Positions 1 through 8,693 of a stretch of DNA of 64,000 nt are shown here, in pieces. The notes beneath the pieces were generated by a model that did not search any database, was not told the origin of the DNA, and worked only from the letters and a program-made list of their open reading frames with translations. A program made the position numbers and the translations under genes. The stretch lies in the NCBI RefSeq assembly GCF_001646665.1, contig NZ_LWBU01000279.1, positions 434,760-498,759 on the forward strand. The letters run 5' to 3'. This stretch comes from Streptomyces noursei. GTDB taxonomy: Bacteria; Actinomycetota; Actinomycetes; Streptomycetales; Streptomycetaceae. Each line of letters starts with the position of its first letter. The first letter of the stretch is position 1.

Positions 1-707
1 TCGGTCCGGAGACGGCGGAGGGTGCTCGGGTGGCGCGGGCGGTCCGGGCGGTGTCCGCGCCGGTCCCCGCGCTGGTGGGCGGCACGCAGGCGTGGCTCGC
101 GGATCTGGGGGACGCGGTCCGGGCCGGGGTGGTGCCGGCGCTGTCGCTGATCGCGGTGGTGACGCTGCTGCTGCTGGGGTGGTGCACGCGCAGCGTGGTG
201 CTGCCGTTGAAGGCGCTGGTCCTCAATGTGCTGAGCCTCAGCGCCACGTTCGGGGTGATGGTGCTGGTGTTCCAGGAGGGGCACCTGAGCGGGTGGCTGG
301 GCGGCTTCTCGGCGACGGGGGTGACGGACACCGTCGTACCCGTGCTGGTGCTGTGCGTGGCGTTCGGGCTGTCCATGGACTACGAGGTGCTGCTGCTGAC
401 GCGGACGGTGGAGGAGTACGGGGCGGGCGCCTCCACGCGCCAGGCGGTGGCGCGGGCCGTGCAGCGCACGGCGGGGCTGTTCACGGCGTCCGCGCTGGTC
501 GTGATCGTCGTGATGGCCGCGCTGGCCTCGTCCGGTCTGCTGTTGCTGAAGGTGGTGGGGGTGGGGCTGGCGGTGGCGGTGTTCGTGGACGCCACGGTGA
601 TCCGGCTGCTGCTGGCGCCCGCGCTGATGGCCCTGCTGGGCCGGGCCAACTGGTGGGTGCCGGCGCTCCGGCCGGCCCGTCAGTCCCTGGTGCCGATGAA
701 GAGGTAG
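1..707 (+). CDS. MMPL-family RND exporter, C-terminal part (5' truncated by window)
   Basis: This is the C-terminal end of an MMPL-type RND transporter, an inner-membrane exporter or lipid flippase. The frame is open from base 3 to the TAG at 705-707, so the true start lies outside the window. Visible are at least five hydrophobic helices and the characteristic segment GLSMDYEVLLLTR, which corresponds to the conserved MMPL motif in the membrane core, followed by the last helices and a short basic tail. The substrate cannot be told from this part. Its last 28 bases overlap the 3' end of the convergent methyltransferase gene. Family assignment is firm; function beyond 'exporter' is not. Confidence 0.85.
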   Translation, partial: GPETAEGARVARAVRAVSAPVPALVGGTQAWLADLGDAVRAGVVPALSLIAVVTLLLLGWCTRSVVLPLKALVLNVLSLSATFGVMVLVFQEGHLSGWLGGFSATGVTDTVVPVLVLCVAFGLSMDYEVLLLTRTVEEYGAGASTRQAVARAVQRTAGLFTASALVVIVVMAALASSGLLLLKVVGVGLAVAVFVDATVIRLLLAPALMALLGRANWWVPALRPARQSLVPMKR

Positions 708-1405
708 TACGGCACGCGGGCGGGCAGGTAGGGCACCGCCGAGAGGCTTTCGCGCACGTGGACGGCGGTGAACCGGGCGCGGAGGTAGGGCAGGTGGTCC
801 GGGGAGAGGAAGACGTCGTTGTGGCTGAACCAGGCCGGCCACAGGTGCCGGCGCCACGCGGCGTGGCGGGCGCCGCCGGCGGGGTGCTTGCGCGCGACGT
901 AGAAGTCGCAGACGGCGATCGTCCCGCCGGGCCGCAGGACGGACCGGGCGTGGTCCACGGCCGCGAACCAGTCGGGCATCATCGTCAGCGCGTAGGAGAA
1001 CACCACGACGTCGGCCAAGCCGTCGCGGGGCCGGTAGTCCGTGGCGCTCGCGAGCACGGTCTCGACGTTGTCCCAGCCGGACCGTTCGACGCGGCGGCGG
1101 GCGACCTCCAGCATCGAGGTGGAGACGTCGACGAGGGTGATGGTGCCGAACTCCTTGCGGCGCCGCTCGTCGAGGTGGGCGATGTTGCTGCCGGTGCCCG
1201 CCCCCATCTCGACCAGGTGGCCGCCCGGCGCGGCCGGCAGCAGGCCCATCAGGTCGCGCCGGCCGTGCAGGAGCCGTTCGCGGAAGGCGTCGTAGTCACC
1301 GGCCGTCGAGCGGTAGTAGGACTCCATGCGCTCGAAGGGCGTCGCGCCGGTGAGGCGCGGGAAGGCCATGTGGCGGATGGTGCGCAGGTCGGACCGGATT
1401 CCCAT
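680..1405 (-). CDS. btaB: SAM-dependent methyltransferase, BtaB-like (betaine lipid synthesis)
   Basis: This 241-residue class I methyltransferase has the SAM-binding loop EMGAGTGSN at about residues 66-74 and an acidic strand end (LVDVSTSM) at about 91-98. It starts at ATG 1405 behind GAGGGAG and sits 14 bases after the BtaA-like gene, so the two are surely co-transcribed. In Rhodobacter sphaeroides BtaB trimethylates the homoserine head group made by BtaA, giving the phosphorus-free lipid DGTS. The methyltransferase fold is clear from sequence. The BtaB role rests on the BtaA neighbour and is an inference. There is no signal peptide, so the enzyme is probably cytosolic or peripheral to the membrane. 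Confidence 0.75.
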   Translation of the reverse strand: MGIRSDLRTIRHMAFPRLTGATPFERMESYYRSTAGDYDAFRERLLHGRRDLMGLLPAAPGGHLVEMGAGTGSNIAHLDERRRKEFGTITLVDVSTSMLEVARRRVERSGWDNVETVLASATDYRPRDGLADVVVFSYALTMMPDWFAAVDHARSVLRPGGTIAVCDFYVARKHPAGGARHAAWRRHLWPAWFSHNDVFLSPDHLPYLRARFTAVHVRESLSAVPYLPARVPYYLFIGTRD

Positions 1406-1419
1406 GGACGCTCCCTCGG

Positions 1420-2673
1420 TCAGGGCAGGTCGGCGATGTGGAAGCTGCCGTAGGTGTGCACCCGGTCCTGTTCGTGCAGGCGGGCGGCGAGTTCCGGGTG
1501 GCGGTGCAGCAGTTCCGTCAGCCGTCGCGTCCGGCCCTCGTGGACGACGCTCACGGGATCGAGGTAGCGGGTGCGCAGTCCGGCGCTGCGGTAGATGACG
1601 CGGGCGCCGGGGCGGGCCGCGTCGACGATGGCCTGCCACTCCTCGGCCAGCGCGGCCTGGTCGCGCCAGCCCATCCAGTCCATGTGGTCCAGCAGCACGA
1701 ACTTCGAGACGTCGGGCCGGGGCCCCGCCCCGGTGAGGAATCCGGTGACGGTCGTGGTGCGCACGTCCAGGCGCGGGAGGGCGTCCCGCAGGCGGTCGAA
1801 GTGGGCGGCCTTGAGGTACTCGGGACAGCACGCGGGCGTGTAGGAGCCGGTGATGTAGGCGCGCCAGAAGTAGTTGTCGGCGAGCGGCAGCCGGCCGAAG
1901 ATCGCGTCGAACCCGTCGTGGATGAGCTGGACCGTGCCCCCGGGGTACTCCTCGGTGATCTCGCGCCGCTGCTGGGGCGGCACCCCGGCGAAGCTGAGGG
2001 CGAGCGGCTGGGCACCGAGCCGGGCCGCCGACCAGAGCCGGTCGCGCAGCCGGGACTCGTAGACGTACCGCTGCCGCGCGAGGGTGGGCGCGGCCAGCAG
2101 TTCCTCCAGGTCCGGGCCGAGGCCCTGGAAGCGGCGCAGGAAGAGCATGAGGCCCTTGGCGAGGAGGCCGGAGGTGCCCCGGTAGTAGAAGGAGTTGCGC
2201 CAGCCCCGCCCGGCGAAGGCCTCGATGTAGCCGTCCCAGTAGCGCCGGGCGAAGGGCGACAGGTCGGGGCGGAGCGCGTCGCGGTACATCTCGTGGGCCC
2301 GTACGGAGCGGCCGGTCCCGAACAGTTCGAAGAACTCGCCGTGCGTCAGGCGCCGGATTCCGGCCGCCTTCAGTTCCAGCAGGGCGTTCTGGCGCGGGTT
2401 GACGTCGACGGCCGTCACCCTGCCCGCTCCCGCGAGCAGGTAGTCCAGCGCGTTGCAGCCGCCGCTGGTGATGACCAGGACGTGGTCGTCGGGCCGGATG
2501 CCGAGGGCCGCGCGGTCGAGCGCCGGGTCCTCCCAGCAGGCGTTGTAGACCAGTTTCCGGTCGTGCAGGGCGGTGAACATGCGCCCGGCCAACGGGGTGC
2601 CCGCGCGGGGGGCCGGCAGCGCCGGGGAGGGCGCGGCGACCGGCGTCACGTCGGTGGAGGGGTACGAGGGCAT
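1420..2673 (-). CDS. btaA: BtaA-like (DUF3419) SAM:diacylglycerol 3-amino-3-carboxypropyltransferase
   Basis: This 417-residue protein carries the hallmarks of the DUF3419/BtaA family: VYNACWEDP (about 42-50), ITSGGCNALDYL (about 68-79) and AVDVNPRQ (about 88-95), with LLDHMDWM further on. BtaA moves the aminocarboxypropyl group of SAM onto diacylglycerol to give DGHS, the precursor of the betaine lipid DGTS. The start is taken at ATG 2673 behind GTGAGG; an ATG 12 bases upstream (2685) has no ribosome site. It is the first gene of a two-gene operon with the methyltransferase. Phosphate-sparing lipid replacement is the usual role, but I see no convincing PHO box in the 190 bases upstream. Confidence 0.8.
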   Translation of the reverse strand: MPSYPSTDVTPVAAPSPALPAPRAGTPLAGRMFTALHDRKLVYNACWEDPALDRAALGIRPDDHVLVITSGGCNALDYLLAGAGRVTAVDVNPRQNALLELKAAGIRRLTHGEFFELFGTGRSVRAHEMYRDALRPDLSPFARRYWDGYIEAFAGRGWRNSFYYRGTSGLLAKGLMLFLRRFQGLGPDLEELLAAPTLARQRYVYESRLRDRLWSAARLGAQPLALSFAGVPPQQRREITEEYPGGTVQLIHDGFDAIFGRLPLADNYFWRAYITGSYTPACCPEYLKAAHFDRLRDALPRLDVRTTTVTGFLTGAGPRPDVSKFVLLDHMDWMGWRDQAALAEEWQAIVDAARPGARVIYRSAGLRTRYLDPVSVVHEGRTRRLTELLHRHPELAARLHEQDRVHTYGSFHIADLP

Positions 2674-2865
2674 GCCCCTCACCATGCTGGATCGAGCGGT
2701 CCGGCCCGTGCGGAGACACCCGGATTCCCCCGGCCGGCCCAACGGCGGGTGGTGATCCGCTGGGCCGGCCGGGCGGTTTCCGGCACCGTGCGGGCGGTCG
2801 GGGCCCCGCGTGCGCGCCCGGCGGGGGACCCTGTCCGGTGCGGACCGAGCGAGGGAGTGGTCACC

Positions 2866-3042
2866 GTGGGACGACAGCGACCGCCGGGCGTGACGCCCCT
2901 GCACCTGGTGGGCACCGCCGTGACGCTGACGGCGCTCACCCTGTTGGTACGCGGCCGGCAGCGCCCGCCCCGCCGGGCCGTGGCGCGCGGGGGTGCCCCG
3001 GAGAAGCGCTGGACCCCCCTGCTCCTCATCCCCGGCGCGTAG
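2866..3042 (+). CDS. Small putative membrane protein (58 aa)
   Basis: A short frame begins at GTG 2866, eight bases after GAGGGAG at 2851-2857, and ends at TAG 3040-3042. The product is basic with one predicted hydrophobic helix (LHLVGTAVTLTALTLLV, about residues 12-28) followed by Arg/Pro-rich sequence. It lies divergent from the btaA-like gene. I recognise no family. The good ribosome site and the single clean helix support it, but the length makes it uncertain. Confidence 0.4.
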   Translation: MGRQRPPGVTPLHLVGTAVTLTALTLLVRGRQRPPRRAVARGGAPEKRWTPLLLIPGA

Positions 3043-3172
3043 TCCCGCCCCGGCGGGCCCGCACGCCCGGGCCGCGCCCCCCGCCCCCGCCCCCGGCGCC
3101 CCGGGTGAGGGCACGGGGCGGGCGCCGGGAGTCGCGGCCCGGTGCGGCGCCGGGCGCGGTGACCGCCGGGTG

Positions 3173-4285
3173 TCAGCCGCCGATGCGGGCGCCGACCGCG
3201 GCGAGGGCGGTGGTCACGGGCTGGAAGAACGTCTCGCCGCCCACGTCGCAGTTGCCGCTGCCGCCGGACGTGAGGCCGATGGCGTCGCCCTCCCTGGTGA
3301 ACAGGGAGCCGCCGCTGTCACCGGGCTCGGCGCACACGTTGGTCTGGATCAGCCCGGTCACGGTGCCCTCGGGGTAGTTCACGGTGGCGTTCAGGCCGGT
3401 GACCTGCCCGTCCCGCAGCCCCGTGGTGCTGCCCATCCGGAACACCTGCTGTCCGACCGCCGCTTCGGCCGCCTGCCGGATCTCCAGCTTCTGCCCCCCG
3501 CCCACGTCGACGACGCTGGGGGCCTCGGCGTTCGGGTCGTCGTAGGTGACGAGGCCGAAGTCGCCCTCGCCGGGGAAGACGCTCTCCTGCACGGAGCCGA
3601 GCGTCTGGCCGTTCTCATCGGTCCACTGCTGCGAGGCGGCGGTGCAGTGCCCGGCGGTGAGGAAGGCGTTCTGCCCGTCCTGCGTGGTGACGTTGAAGCC
3701 CAGCGAGCAGCGGGAACCGCCGCCGAAGATGGCGTCGCCGCCGTCGACGAAGGGCTTGAACTCGCCCTTGGACTTCTGGATCCGGGCCATCCCCGGCCCC
3801 AGGGACTCGACCGCGGACTCCAGGGTGTCCCAGCGGTCGCCGGTGACCGTGCGGTCGGCGGTGACGAGGACCTGGTTCGTCCTGGGGTCGACGGCCCACG
3901 CGGTCCCGGGGATGCCCGCCTTCTGTGACAGCGTCCGTGTGGCGGACGTCAGTTCGCCGGTGCTGTTGTCCACCGGGCGGGCGACCGCGCCGGCCTGTTC
4001 GACCCGGGCCTTCTCCGCGTCGTCGGCGTCGGCCACGTTGACCACGAGCTGACGCTTCGCGGTGTCGTAGTACGCCCCTCCGTAGGAGTCGCCGAGCGAT
4101 GCGCCCAGTTGCTTGGCCACCTGCGCGGCGGACGCGGCGCTCAGGGTCTTGGCGGTCACCTTTCCGGGTTCCGGTCCGGACTGGGAGGCATTGGCGTTGG
4201 GCAGCAGGATCGCCGCCGCGGCAATGCCGACCGCCCCGGCTCCTGCGAGGACGGCTTTACGCTTGGGTATGCGCCTGTGACTCAA
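3173..4285 (-). CDS. Secreted streptogrisin-type S1 serine protease with propeptide
   Basis: This 370-residue pre-pro-protease resembles streptogrisins B/D and alpha-lytic protease. A signal peptide covers about residues 1-34 (basic start, hydrophobic core, ANAS cleavage region). A pro-region follows to about 180, and the mature chymotrypsin fold begins near GGDAIFGGG. The catalytic triad is visible: His213 in TAGHC, Asp242 in GDFGLV and Ser324 in PGDSGG. Cysteine pairs at 193/214 and 318/346 fit family disulfides. The start is TTG at 4285 behind AGGAG, matching the KHRR-type N-terminus of relatives. It acts outside the cell in protein digestion. The gene stands alone, with a 438-base divergent gap upstream. 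Confidence 0.93.
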   Translation of the reverse strand: MSHRRIPKRKAVLAGAGAVGIAAAAILLPNANASQSGPEPGKVTAKTLSAASAAQVAKQLGASLGDSYGGAYYDTAKRQLVVNVADADDAEKARVEQAGAVARPVDNSTGELTSATRTLSQKAGIPGTAWAVDPRTNQVLVTADRTVTGDRWDTLESAVESLGPGMARIQKSKGEFKPFVDGGDAIFGGGSRCSLGFNVTTQDGQNAFLTAGHCTAASQQWTDENGQTLGSVQESVFPGEGDFGLVTYDDPNAEAPSVVDVGGGQKLEIRQAAEAAVGQQVFRMGSTTGLRDGQVTGLNATVNYPEGTVTGLIQTNVCAEPGDSGGSLFTREGDAIGLTSGGSGNCDVGGETFFQPVTTALAAVGARIGG

Positions 4286-4724
4286 CTCCGCTGCTCCTGC
4301 TGCTGGTTCGGACTCCGGTGGCCGTCGGCGACCGGGGGACGCGTCCGCCCCTTGGTACGGACGGCGCGGCGGTTGTGTTCAGCGGGGCGGTGAGCGGTTC
4401 GCCGGTGCGTGTCCGGCCGGGTGCCGCGTCAGCGGCGGGCGCGGGCCGCGCCCCGGGTGGCTCCCCGCACCCGGCGGCGTCTCGCGGCGCGGCGAGCGGC
4501 CCTCCGGCACGGCGGCCCGCGCCCGCGCCGGGGCGCCGGGGAGCTGGGCCGGCCCGGCTGTGCGCGGCCTCCCGGACGCGCCGCGCGCGGGCGACCGCCC
4601 CGGAGCTCCGGCGCCCGCCCCGGCCCGCCCCGGCCCCGGCGCCCGCGGCGTGGCGCGTCCGGCCGGTCACCGGTGCGGTCGGCGCGGGTCGCTCCGGGAG
4701 ACGGTGCGATGTTAGAAATGGGGC
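4286..4724. other. Long GC-rich divergent intergenic region
   Basis: This stretch separates the protease gene (leftward) from the SpoIIE gene (rightward). It is extremely GC-rich and Arg/Ala/Pro-coding in every frame, with no frame showing a family signature or a ribosome site. The promoters of both flanking genes must lie here. The only AT-richer patch is just upstream of the SpoIIE start (TTAGAAAT near 4713-4720), which could be a -10 box. I see no other structure. Confidence 0.5.
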
Positions 4725-7517
4725 ATGAGCGGACGTCTCGGACGGACCAGGCGAGCGTCGGGCCGCCCGGCCCCGGGACGCGTCCCGAGCGCTCCTGAGC
4801 GGCCCCGGCACCCGAGGGCGCGGCGGCCGGCGCGGCGCGGAGTGCGGTCCCTGCTGGGCGTGCGCACGGTCGCCGGCCAGGTGCTGCTGCTCCAGGTCCT
4901 GGTCGCGGTGCTGCTGATCACCGTGGCCGTGACGGGACTGGCGCTCCAGGCGCGGTACGACAGCGAGAAGGACGCGCAGAACCGCTCCCTCGCCGCCGCC
5001 GAGTCCTTCGCCGACGCACCGGGCACCGTGCTGGCGCTGAAGGCCCCCGACCCCACCGCCGCGCTCCAGCCGTCGGTCCTCAAGGCCCGGGACGGCTCGG
5101 GGCTGGACTTCATCGCGGTGATGACCCCCGACGGGGTCCGCGTGGCCGACAACGAGTCGTCGCTGATCGGCAGGCGCGCCCAGGGCGTGGAGCGGGCCGC
5201 GACGGGGAGCGGGTTCACGGAGATCTTCGAGGGTGCCCCGAACGACGCCGCCCGCGCCGTCGTCCCGGTCCAGGACGCGGACGGCACGGTGGTGGGCCTG
5301 GTGAGCGCCGGGGTCAGCATCGACAACGTCGGGGACGCGTTCGACCGTCACCTGCCGGTGCTCCTCGGGGCGGCGGCCGCCGCGCTCGCGCTGGCGGTGG
5401 GCAGCTCGGCGCTGGTGAGCCGACGGCTGCGCCGCCAGACCCACGGCCTCGGCCCCACCGAGATGACCCGGATGTACGAACACCACGACGCCGTTCTGCA
5501 CGCGACGCGCGAAGGGGTGCTCATCATCGGGGACGACGGGCGGCTGACGCTCGCCAACGACGAGGCCCGCAGGCTGCTGGAGCTGCCGCCGGACGCGGAG
5601 GGGCGCCCGGTCACCGACCTCGGCCTGGACGAGGGCACCGCCGAGCTGCTCGCCTCGGGCCGTACGGTGACCGACGAGGTGCACCTGGCCGGGGAACGTC
5701 TGCTGGCCGTCAACACCCGGCCCACCGCCCCGTACGGCGGAGGGTCCGGCACGGTCGCCACGCTGCGCGACACCACCGAGCTGCGCGCGGTGTCCGGGAT
5801 GGCGGAGGTGGCCCGGGAGCGGCTGAAGCTGCTGTACGAGGCGGGCGTGCGGATCGGGACGTCGCTGGACGTGGTGCGGACCGCGGAGGAGCTGTCGGAG
5901 GTGACGGTCCCCGGGTTCGCGGACTTCGTCACGGTGGAGCTGCTCGACCCCGTGCTGCGCGGCGAGGAGCCGACGGGCACGCACACCGAGATGCGGCGCA
6001 CGGCGGTGAGCGGCATCCGTCAGGACCACCCGCTCCAGCCGGTGGGCGACCTGATCCGGTTCGCCGTCCCCACGACGCCGATGGCGGCGGCCCTGGCCGG
6101 CGGGCACGCGGTGCTGGAGGCGGACCTGAACGTCGCCCACGGGTGGCGGGCGCAGGACCCGCCGGGTGCCGACGAGGCCCTGGCGTACGGCATCCACTCG
6201 CTGGTCACGGTGCCGTTGCAGGCGCGCGGGGTGGTGCTGGGCATGGCCAACTTCTGGCGCTCGGAGCGGGCCGAGCGGTTCGAGGAGGAGGACCTCGCCT
6301 TCGCGGAGGAGGTGGCCGCCCGGGCGGCGGTGGCCATCGACAACGCGCGCCGCTTCACCCGCGAGCACGCCATGGCCGTCACCCTCCAGCGGAGCCTGCT
6401 GCCGCGGGTCCTGCCGGAGCAGGGGGCGCTGGACATCGCGTACCGCTATCTGCCGGCGCAGGCGGGGGTGGGCGGGGACTGGTTCGACGTCATCCCGCTG
6501 CCCGGGGCGCGGGTCGCCCTCGTGGTGGGCGACGTGGTGGGGCACGGGCTGCACGCCGCGGCGACGATGGGGCGACTGCGGACGGCGGTGCACAACTTCT
6601 CCGCGCTGGACCTGCCGCCCGACGAGCTGCTGGGCCACCTGGACGAGCTGGTCACCCGCATCGACCAGGAGGAGGCGGAGGGCGACGACGGCGAGGGGAT
6701 CACCGGCGCCACCTGCCTGTACGCCATCTACGACCCGGCGTCCGGGCGGTGCAGCGTGGCGACCGCCGGGCACTTCGCGCCCGCCCTGCTGCTGCCGGAC
6801 GGCAGGGTGGACTGCCCCGAGGTGCCGGTCTTCCCGCCGCTGGGCCTGGGCAACCTGCCGTTCGAGACGGCCGAGCTGCAGCTGCCGGAGGGCACTCAGC
6901 TGGTCCTCTACACCGACGGGCTGATCGAGCACCGCGACCGTGACGTGGACACCGGGCTCCGGGTGCTGCACGAGACGCTGGCGGGGCACCCGGACCGCAC
7001 CCCGGAGGAGACCTGCCAGGCCGTGTTCAGCGCGATGCTGCCACCGCACCGGCGGGACGACATCGCGCTCCTGGTGGCGCGGACGAACATGCTGGACCGG
7101 TCCCTCGTGGCCGACTGGGACGTGCCCGCCGACCCCGCGGCGGTGGCCCGGGTCCGGGCGGCGTGCGGGCGCCAGCTGGAGCGGTGGGGGCTCGACGAGA
7201 TCGGGTTCAGCACCGAGCTGATGCTCAGCGAGCTGATCACCAACGCCATCCGCCACGGGTCCGAGCCGATCCACGTGCGGATGCTGTACGAGCGCTGCCT
7301 GGTCTGCGAGGTGTCGGACGGCAGCAGCACCTCCCCGCACCTGCGGCGGGCGGCCACCACCGACGAGGGCGGCCGCGGACTGTTCCTGGTGTCGCAGTTC
7401 GCGGAGCGGTGGGGCACCCGGTACACCCCGACCGGGAAGGTGATGTGGACGGAGCAGTCCCCGGGGGCGGGGCCCCGGCAGCCGGTGGAGCTGCTGCTGG
7501 ACGACGTGTCCTGGTGA
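4725..7517 (+). CDS. Membrane PAS-GAF-SpoIIE phosphatase with HATPase (anti-sigma-kinase-like) domain
   Basis: This 930-residue sensor has a helix at about 46-74, an extracytoplasmic sensor to about 205 and a second helix at about 210-232. Cytoplasmic domains follow in order: PAS about 250-355, GAF about 365-545, SpoIIE/PP2C phosphatase about 565-785, HATPase about 800-925. The phosphatase metal residues are visible in GGDWFDV (583-589), VGDVVGHG (601-608), DGLIE (731-735) and DDI (778-780). The ATPase has ELITNAIRHG (836-845) and EGGRGLFLV (881-889). Such proteins couple an external signal to partner switching with anti-anti-sigma factors by dephosphorylation and phosphorylation. No STAS partner gene is adjacent. 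The gene stands alone, with 64 bases to the next gene. Confidence 0.92.
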   Translation: MSGRLGRTRRASGRPAPGRVPSAPERPRHPRARRPARRGVRSLLGVRTVAGQVLLLQVLVAVLLITVAVTGLALQARYDSEKDAQNRSLAAAESFADAPGTVLALKAPDPTAALQPSVLKARDGSGLDFIAVMTPDGVRVADNESSLIGRRAQGVERAATGSGFTEIFEGAPNDAARAVVPVQDADGTVVGLVSAGVSIDNVGDAFDRHLPVLLGAAAAALALAVGSSALVSRRLRRQTHGLGPTEMTRMYEHHDAVLHATREGVLIIGDDGRLTLANDEARRLLELPPDAEGRPVTDLGLDEGTAELLASGRTVTDEVHLAGERLLAVNTRPTAPYGGGSGTVATLRDTTELRAVSGMAEVARERLKLLYEAGVRIGTSLDVVRTAEELSEVTVPGFADFVTVELLDPVLRGEEPTGTHTEMRRTAVSGIRQDHPLQPVGDLIRFAVPTTPMAAALAGGHAVLEADLNVAHGWRAQDPPGADEALAYGIHSLVTVPLQARGVVLGMANFWRSERAERFEEEDLAFAEEVAARAAVAIDNARRFTREHAMAVTLQRSLLPRVLPEQGALDIAYRYLPAQAGVGGDWFDVIPLPGARVALVVGDVVGHGLHAAATMGRLRTAVHNFSALDLPPDELLGHLDELVTRIDQEEAEGDDGEGITGATCLYAIYDPASGRCSVATAGHFAPALLLPDGRVDCPEVPVFPPLGLGNLPFETAELQLPEGTQLVLYTDGLIEHRDRDVDTGLRVLHETLAGHPDRTPEETCQAVFSAMLPPHRRDDIALLVARTNMLDRSLVADWDVPADPAAVARVRAACGRQLERWGLDEIGFSTELMLSELITNAIRHGSEPIHVRMLYERCLVCEVSDGSSTSPHLRRAATTDEGGRGLFLVSQFAERWGTRYTPTGKVMWTEQSPGAGPRQPVELLLDDVSW

Positions 7518-7532
7518 CGGCGGTGCGCGGGT

Positions 7533-7558
7533 TTGCCGTTCCGGCAACTTTCCTTGCC
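7533..7558. promoter_or_regulatory. TTGCC/GGCAA repeats, candidate XRE-cupin operator
   Basis: TTGCC at 7533-7537 and GGCAA at 7543-7547 form a perfect inverted pair with a 5-base centre, and a third TTGCC copy follows at 7554-7558. The site sits 24-50 bases upstream of the XRE-cupin start, so autoregulation is a reasonable inference. Short inverted repeats occur by chance in GC-rich DNA, hence the modest score. Confidence 0.4.
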
Positions 7559-7581
7559 GGGCGCGGAGCCCGGCAGCTGCG

Positions 7582-8202
7582 ATGGACGGCATGGACACGC
7601 CTTCGGAAGCCATCGCCAGGACCCTCGACGGAGTCGGTCCCCGCCTGCGGCGCATCCGCGAGGGGCGCGGCGTCACCCTGGCGGCGCTCGCCGCCGCCAC
7701 CGGCATCTCCACCAGCACCCTGTCCCGGCTCGAGTCCGGCCGCCGCCGTCCCGGTCTCGCCCTGCTGCTTCCCCTCGCCCAGGCCCACGGCATCCCGCTG
7801 GACGAGCTGGTGGGGGCGCCCGAGGTGGGCGACCCCCGGGTACGGCTCAGGCCCAGGACCGTGCACGGCAACACCGTGGTGCCGCTGACCCGCCGGCCCG
7901 GGCCGCAGGCCGCGTACAAGATGGTCCTGCCGCGCGACCGGGACACCCCCCGGCCCTGCGCGCACGAGGGTCACGAGTGGCTGTACGTGCTGTCCGGCCG
8001 GCTGCGGCTGGTGCTGGGCGATCACGACCTGGTGCTGGCGGCGGGCGAGGCGGCCGAGTTCGACACCCGGCTGCCGCACTGGTTCGGCAGCACCGGGGAC
8101 GGCCCGGTCGAGATCCTCTCCCTCTTCGGGCGCCAGGGCGAGCGGGTGCACGTCCGGGCCCGGTCCCGCCGGCGCCCCGACCGTGCCGCGCCGGAGCGGT
8201 GA
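7582..8202 (+). CDS. XRE-family regulator with C-terminal cupin domain
   Basis: This 206-residue regulator has an N-terminal lambda-repressor-type helix-turn-helix (about residues 20-75, with TLAALAAATGISTSTLSRLESG) and a C-terminal cupin (about 112-190, with HEGHEWLYVLSGR carrying metal- or ligand-binding His residues). Relatives control amino-acid or polyamine use, or efflux, by sensing a small ligand in the cupin. The start may be 7582 or the in-frame ATG at 7591; neither has a strong ribosome site. It follows the SpoIIE gene by 64 bases, with an inverted repeat between them, so it probably has its own promoter. Confidence 0.85.
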   Translation: MDGMDTPSEAIARTLDGVGPRLRRIREGRGVTLAALAAATGISTSTLSRLESGRRRPGLALLLPLAQAHGIPLDELVGAPEVGDPRVRLRPRTVHGNTVVPLTRRPGPQAAYKMVLPRDRDTPRPCAHEGHEWLYVLSGRLRLVLGDHDLVLAAGEAAEFDTRLPHWFGSTGDGPVEILSLFGRQGERVHVRARSRRRPDRAAPER

Positions 8203-8517
8203 GCGTCCGGCCCCTCGACCGGCGCGCCCCTAACGTCCGGTTTTAGCCACCCATGGGGGTTACGCGCTTATCGCCCCGACCACCCATGTTCAGGTGCACA
8301 TAGGGGACTTGCGCCGCCGGTTCGAGGTGCGTGAGAAGAATCACCGGACGGTGCCGGCGCCGCTCCGCCGAACAGCCCTTTTCCCCGCTGGCACACAGCG
8401 GAGTTGACGATCCGCCACCCGGCGGCCGGGGATTGGCGGGTGCGAATCGAGCCTTGTTCCTTCCGGCCCCTCTCGCTTACGGTCCCCTCAATCCGGATGG
8501 ACCGCCGAATCCTGCCG
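8203..8517. other. Upstream region of the riboswitch-controlled hydrolase gene
   Basis: There is no gene in this stretch. It contains a 9-base direct repeat CCACCCATG at 8247-8255 and 8280-8288, 33 bases apart, and then ordinary GC-rich DNA. The spacing would put both copies on one face of the helix, so a dimeric regulator could bind, but no known box is matched. Confidence 0.35.
8454..8483 (+). promoter_or_regulatory. Candidate promoter for the c-di-AMP leader RNA
   Basis: TTGTTC (8454-8459) and TACGGT (8478-8483) are 18 bases apart and fit a HrdB-like promoter. Transcription would start near 8490, just ahead of the riboswitch aptamer. This is inferred from spacing only. Confidence 0.4.
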
Positions 8518-8680
8518 CCGTCCGGTGACCCCACCCACTCACGTACGTACGGCAGGAGCGGGGGACCCAGGTAAGCCGCCGGCCCGGACGACCACCGGAC
8601 CGGCTAGGGGTGAAGTCGCGGCCTCGGCCGCGGCCGGACATCTCCCGTCCGAACCCGACAGCTCACCTCGCAGGCGACGG
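8518..8680 (+). ncRNA. c-di-AMP (ydaO/yuaA-type) riboswitch
   Basis: The leader of the LysM hydrolase gene carries the conserved core blocks of the ydaO class. These are GGAGCGGGGGACCCAGGTAA (about 8554-8573), GGGGTGAAGTCGCGGC (about 8607-8622) and CCGAACCCGACAGCTCACCT (about 8649-8668), with a closing arm near GACGG at 8676-8680. This class binds cyclic di-AMP and usually switches expression off. In actinomycetes it is a known control element of wall-lytic genes. The aptamer ends about 15 bases before the start codon, so control may work by termination or by hiding the ribosome site. Outer boundaries are approximate. Confidence 0.9.
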
Positions 8681-8693
8681 AGAGGAATTCGCC

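Noticed and set aside
2686..2865. PHO box upstream of the betaine-lipid-like operon
   Set aside because: No pair of GTTCACC-type direct repeats could be found, so phosphate control is not supported by sequence here.
4257..7946. Very long open frame (over 1200 codons) on the minus strand opposite the SpoIIE gene
   Set aside because: It mirrors the codon bias of the SpoIIE gene, has low-complexity His/Arg/Gly sequence, no domain and no ribosome site. Long antisense frames are normal in very GC-rich DNA.
8268..8534. Minus-strand frame in front of the riboswitch
   Set aside because: No ribosome site or family; the region fits a promoter plus leader RNA for the hydrolase gene.
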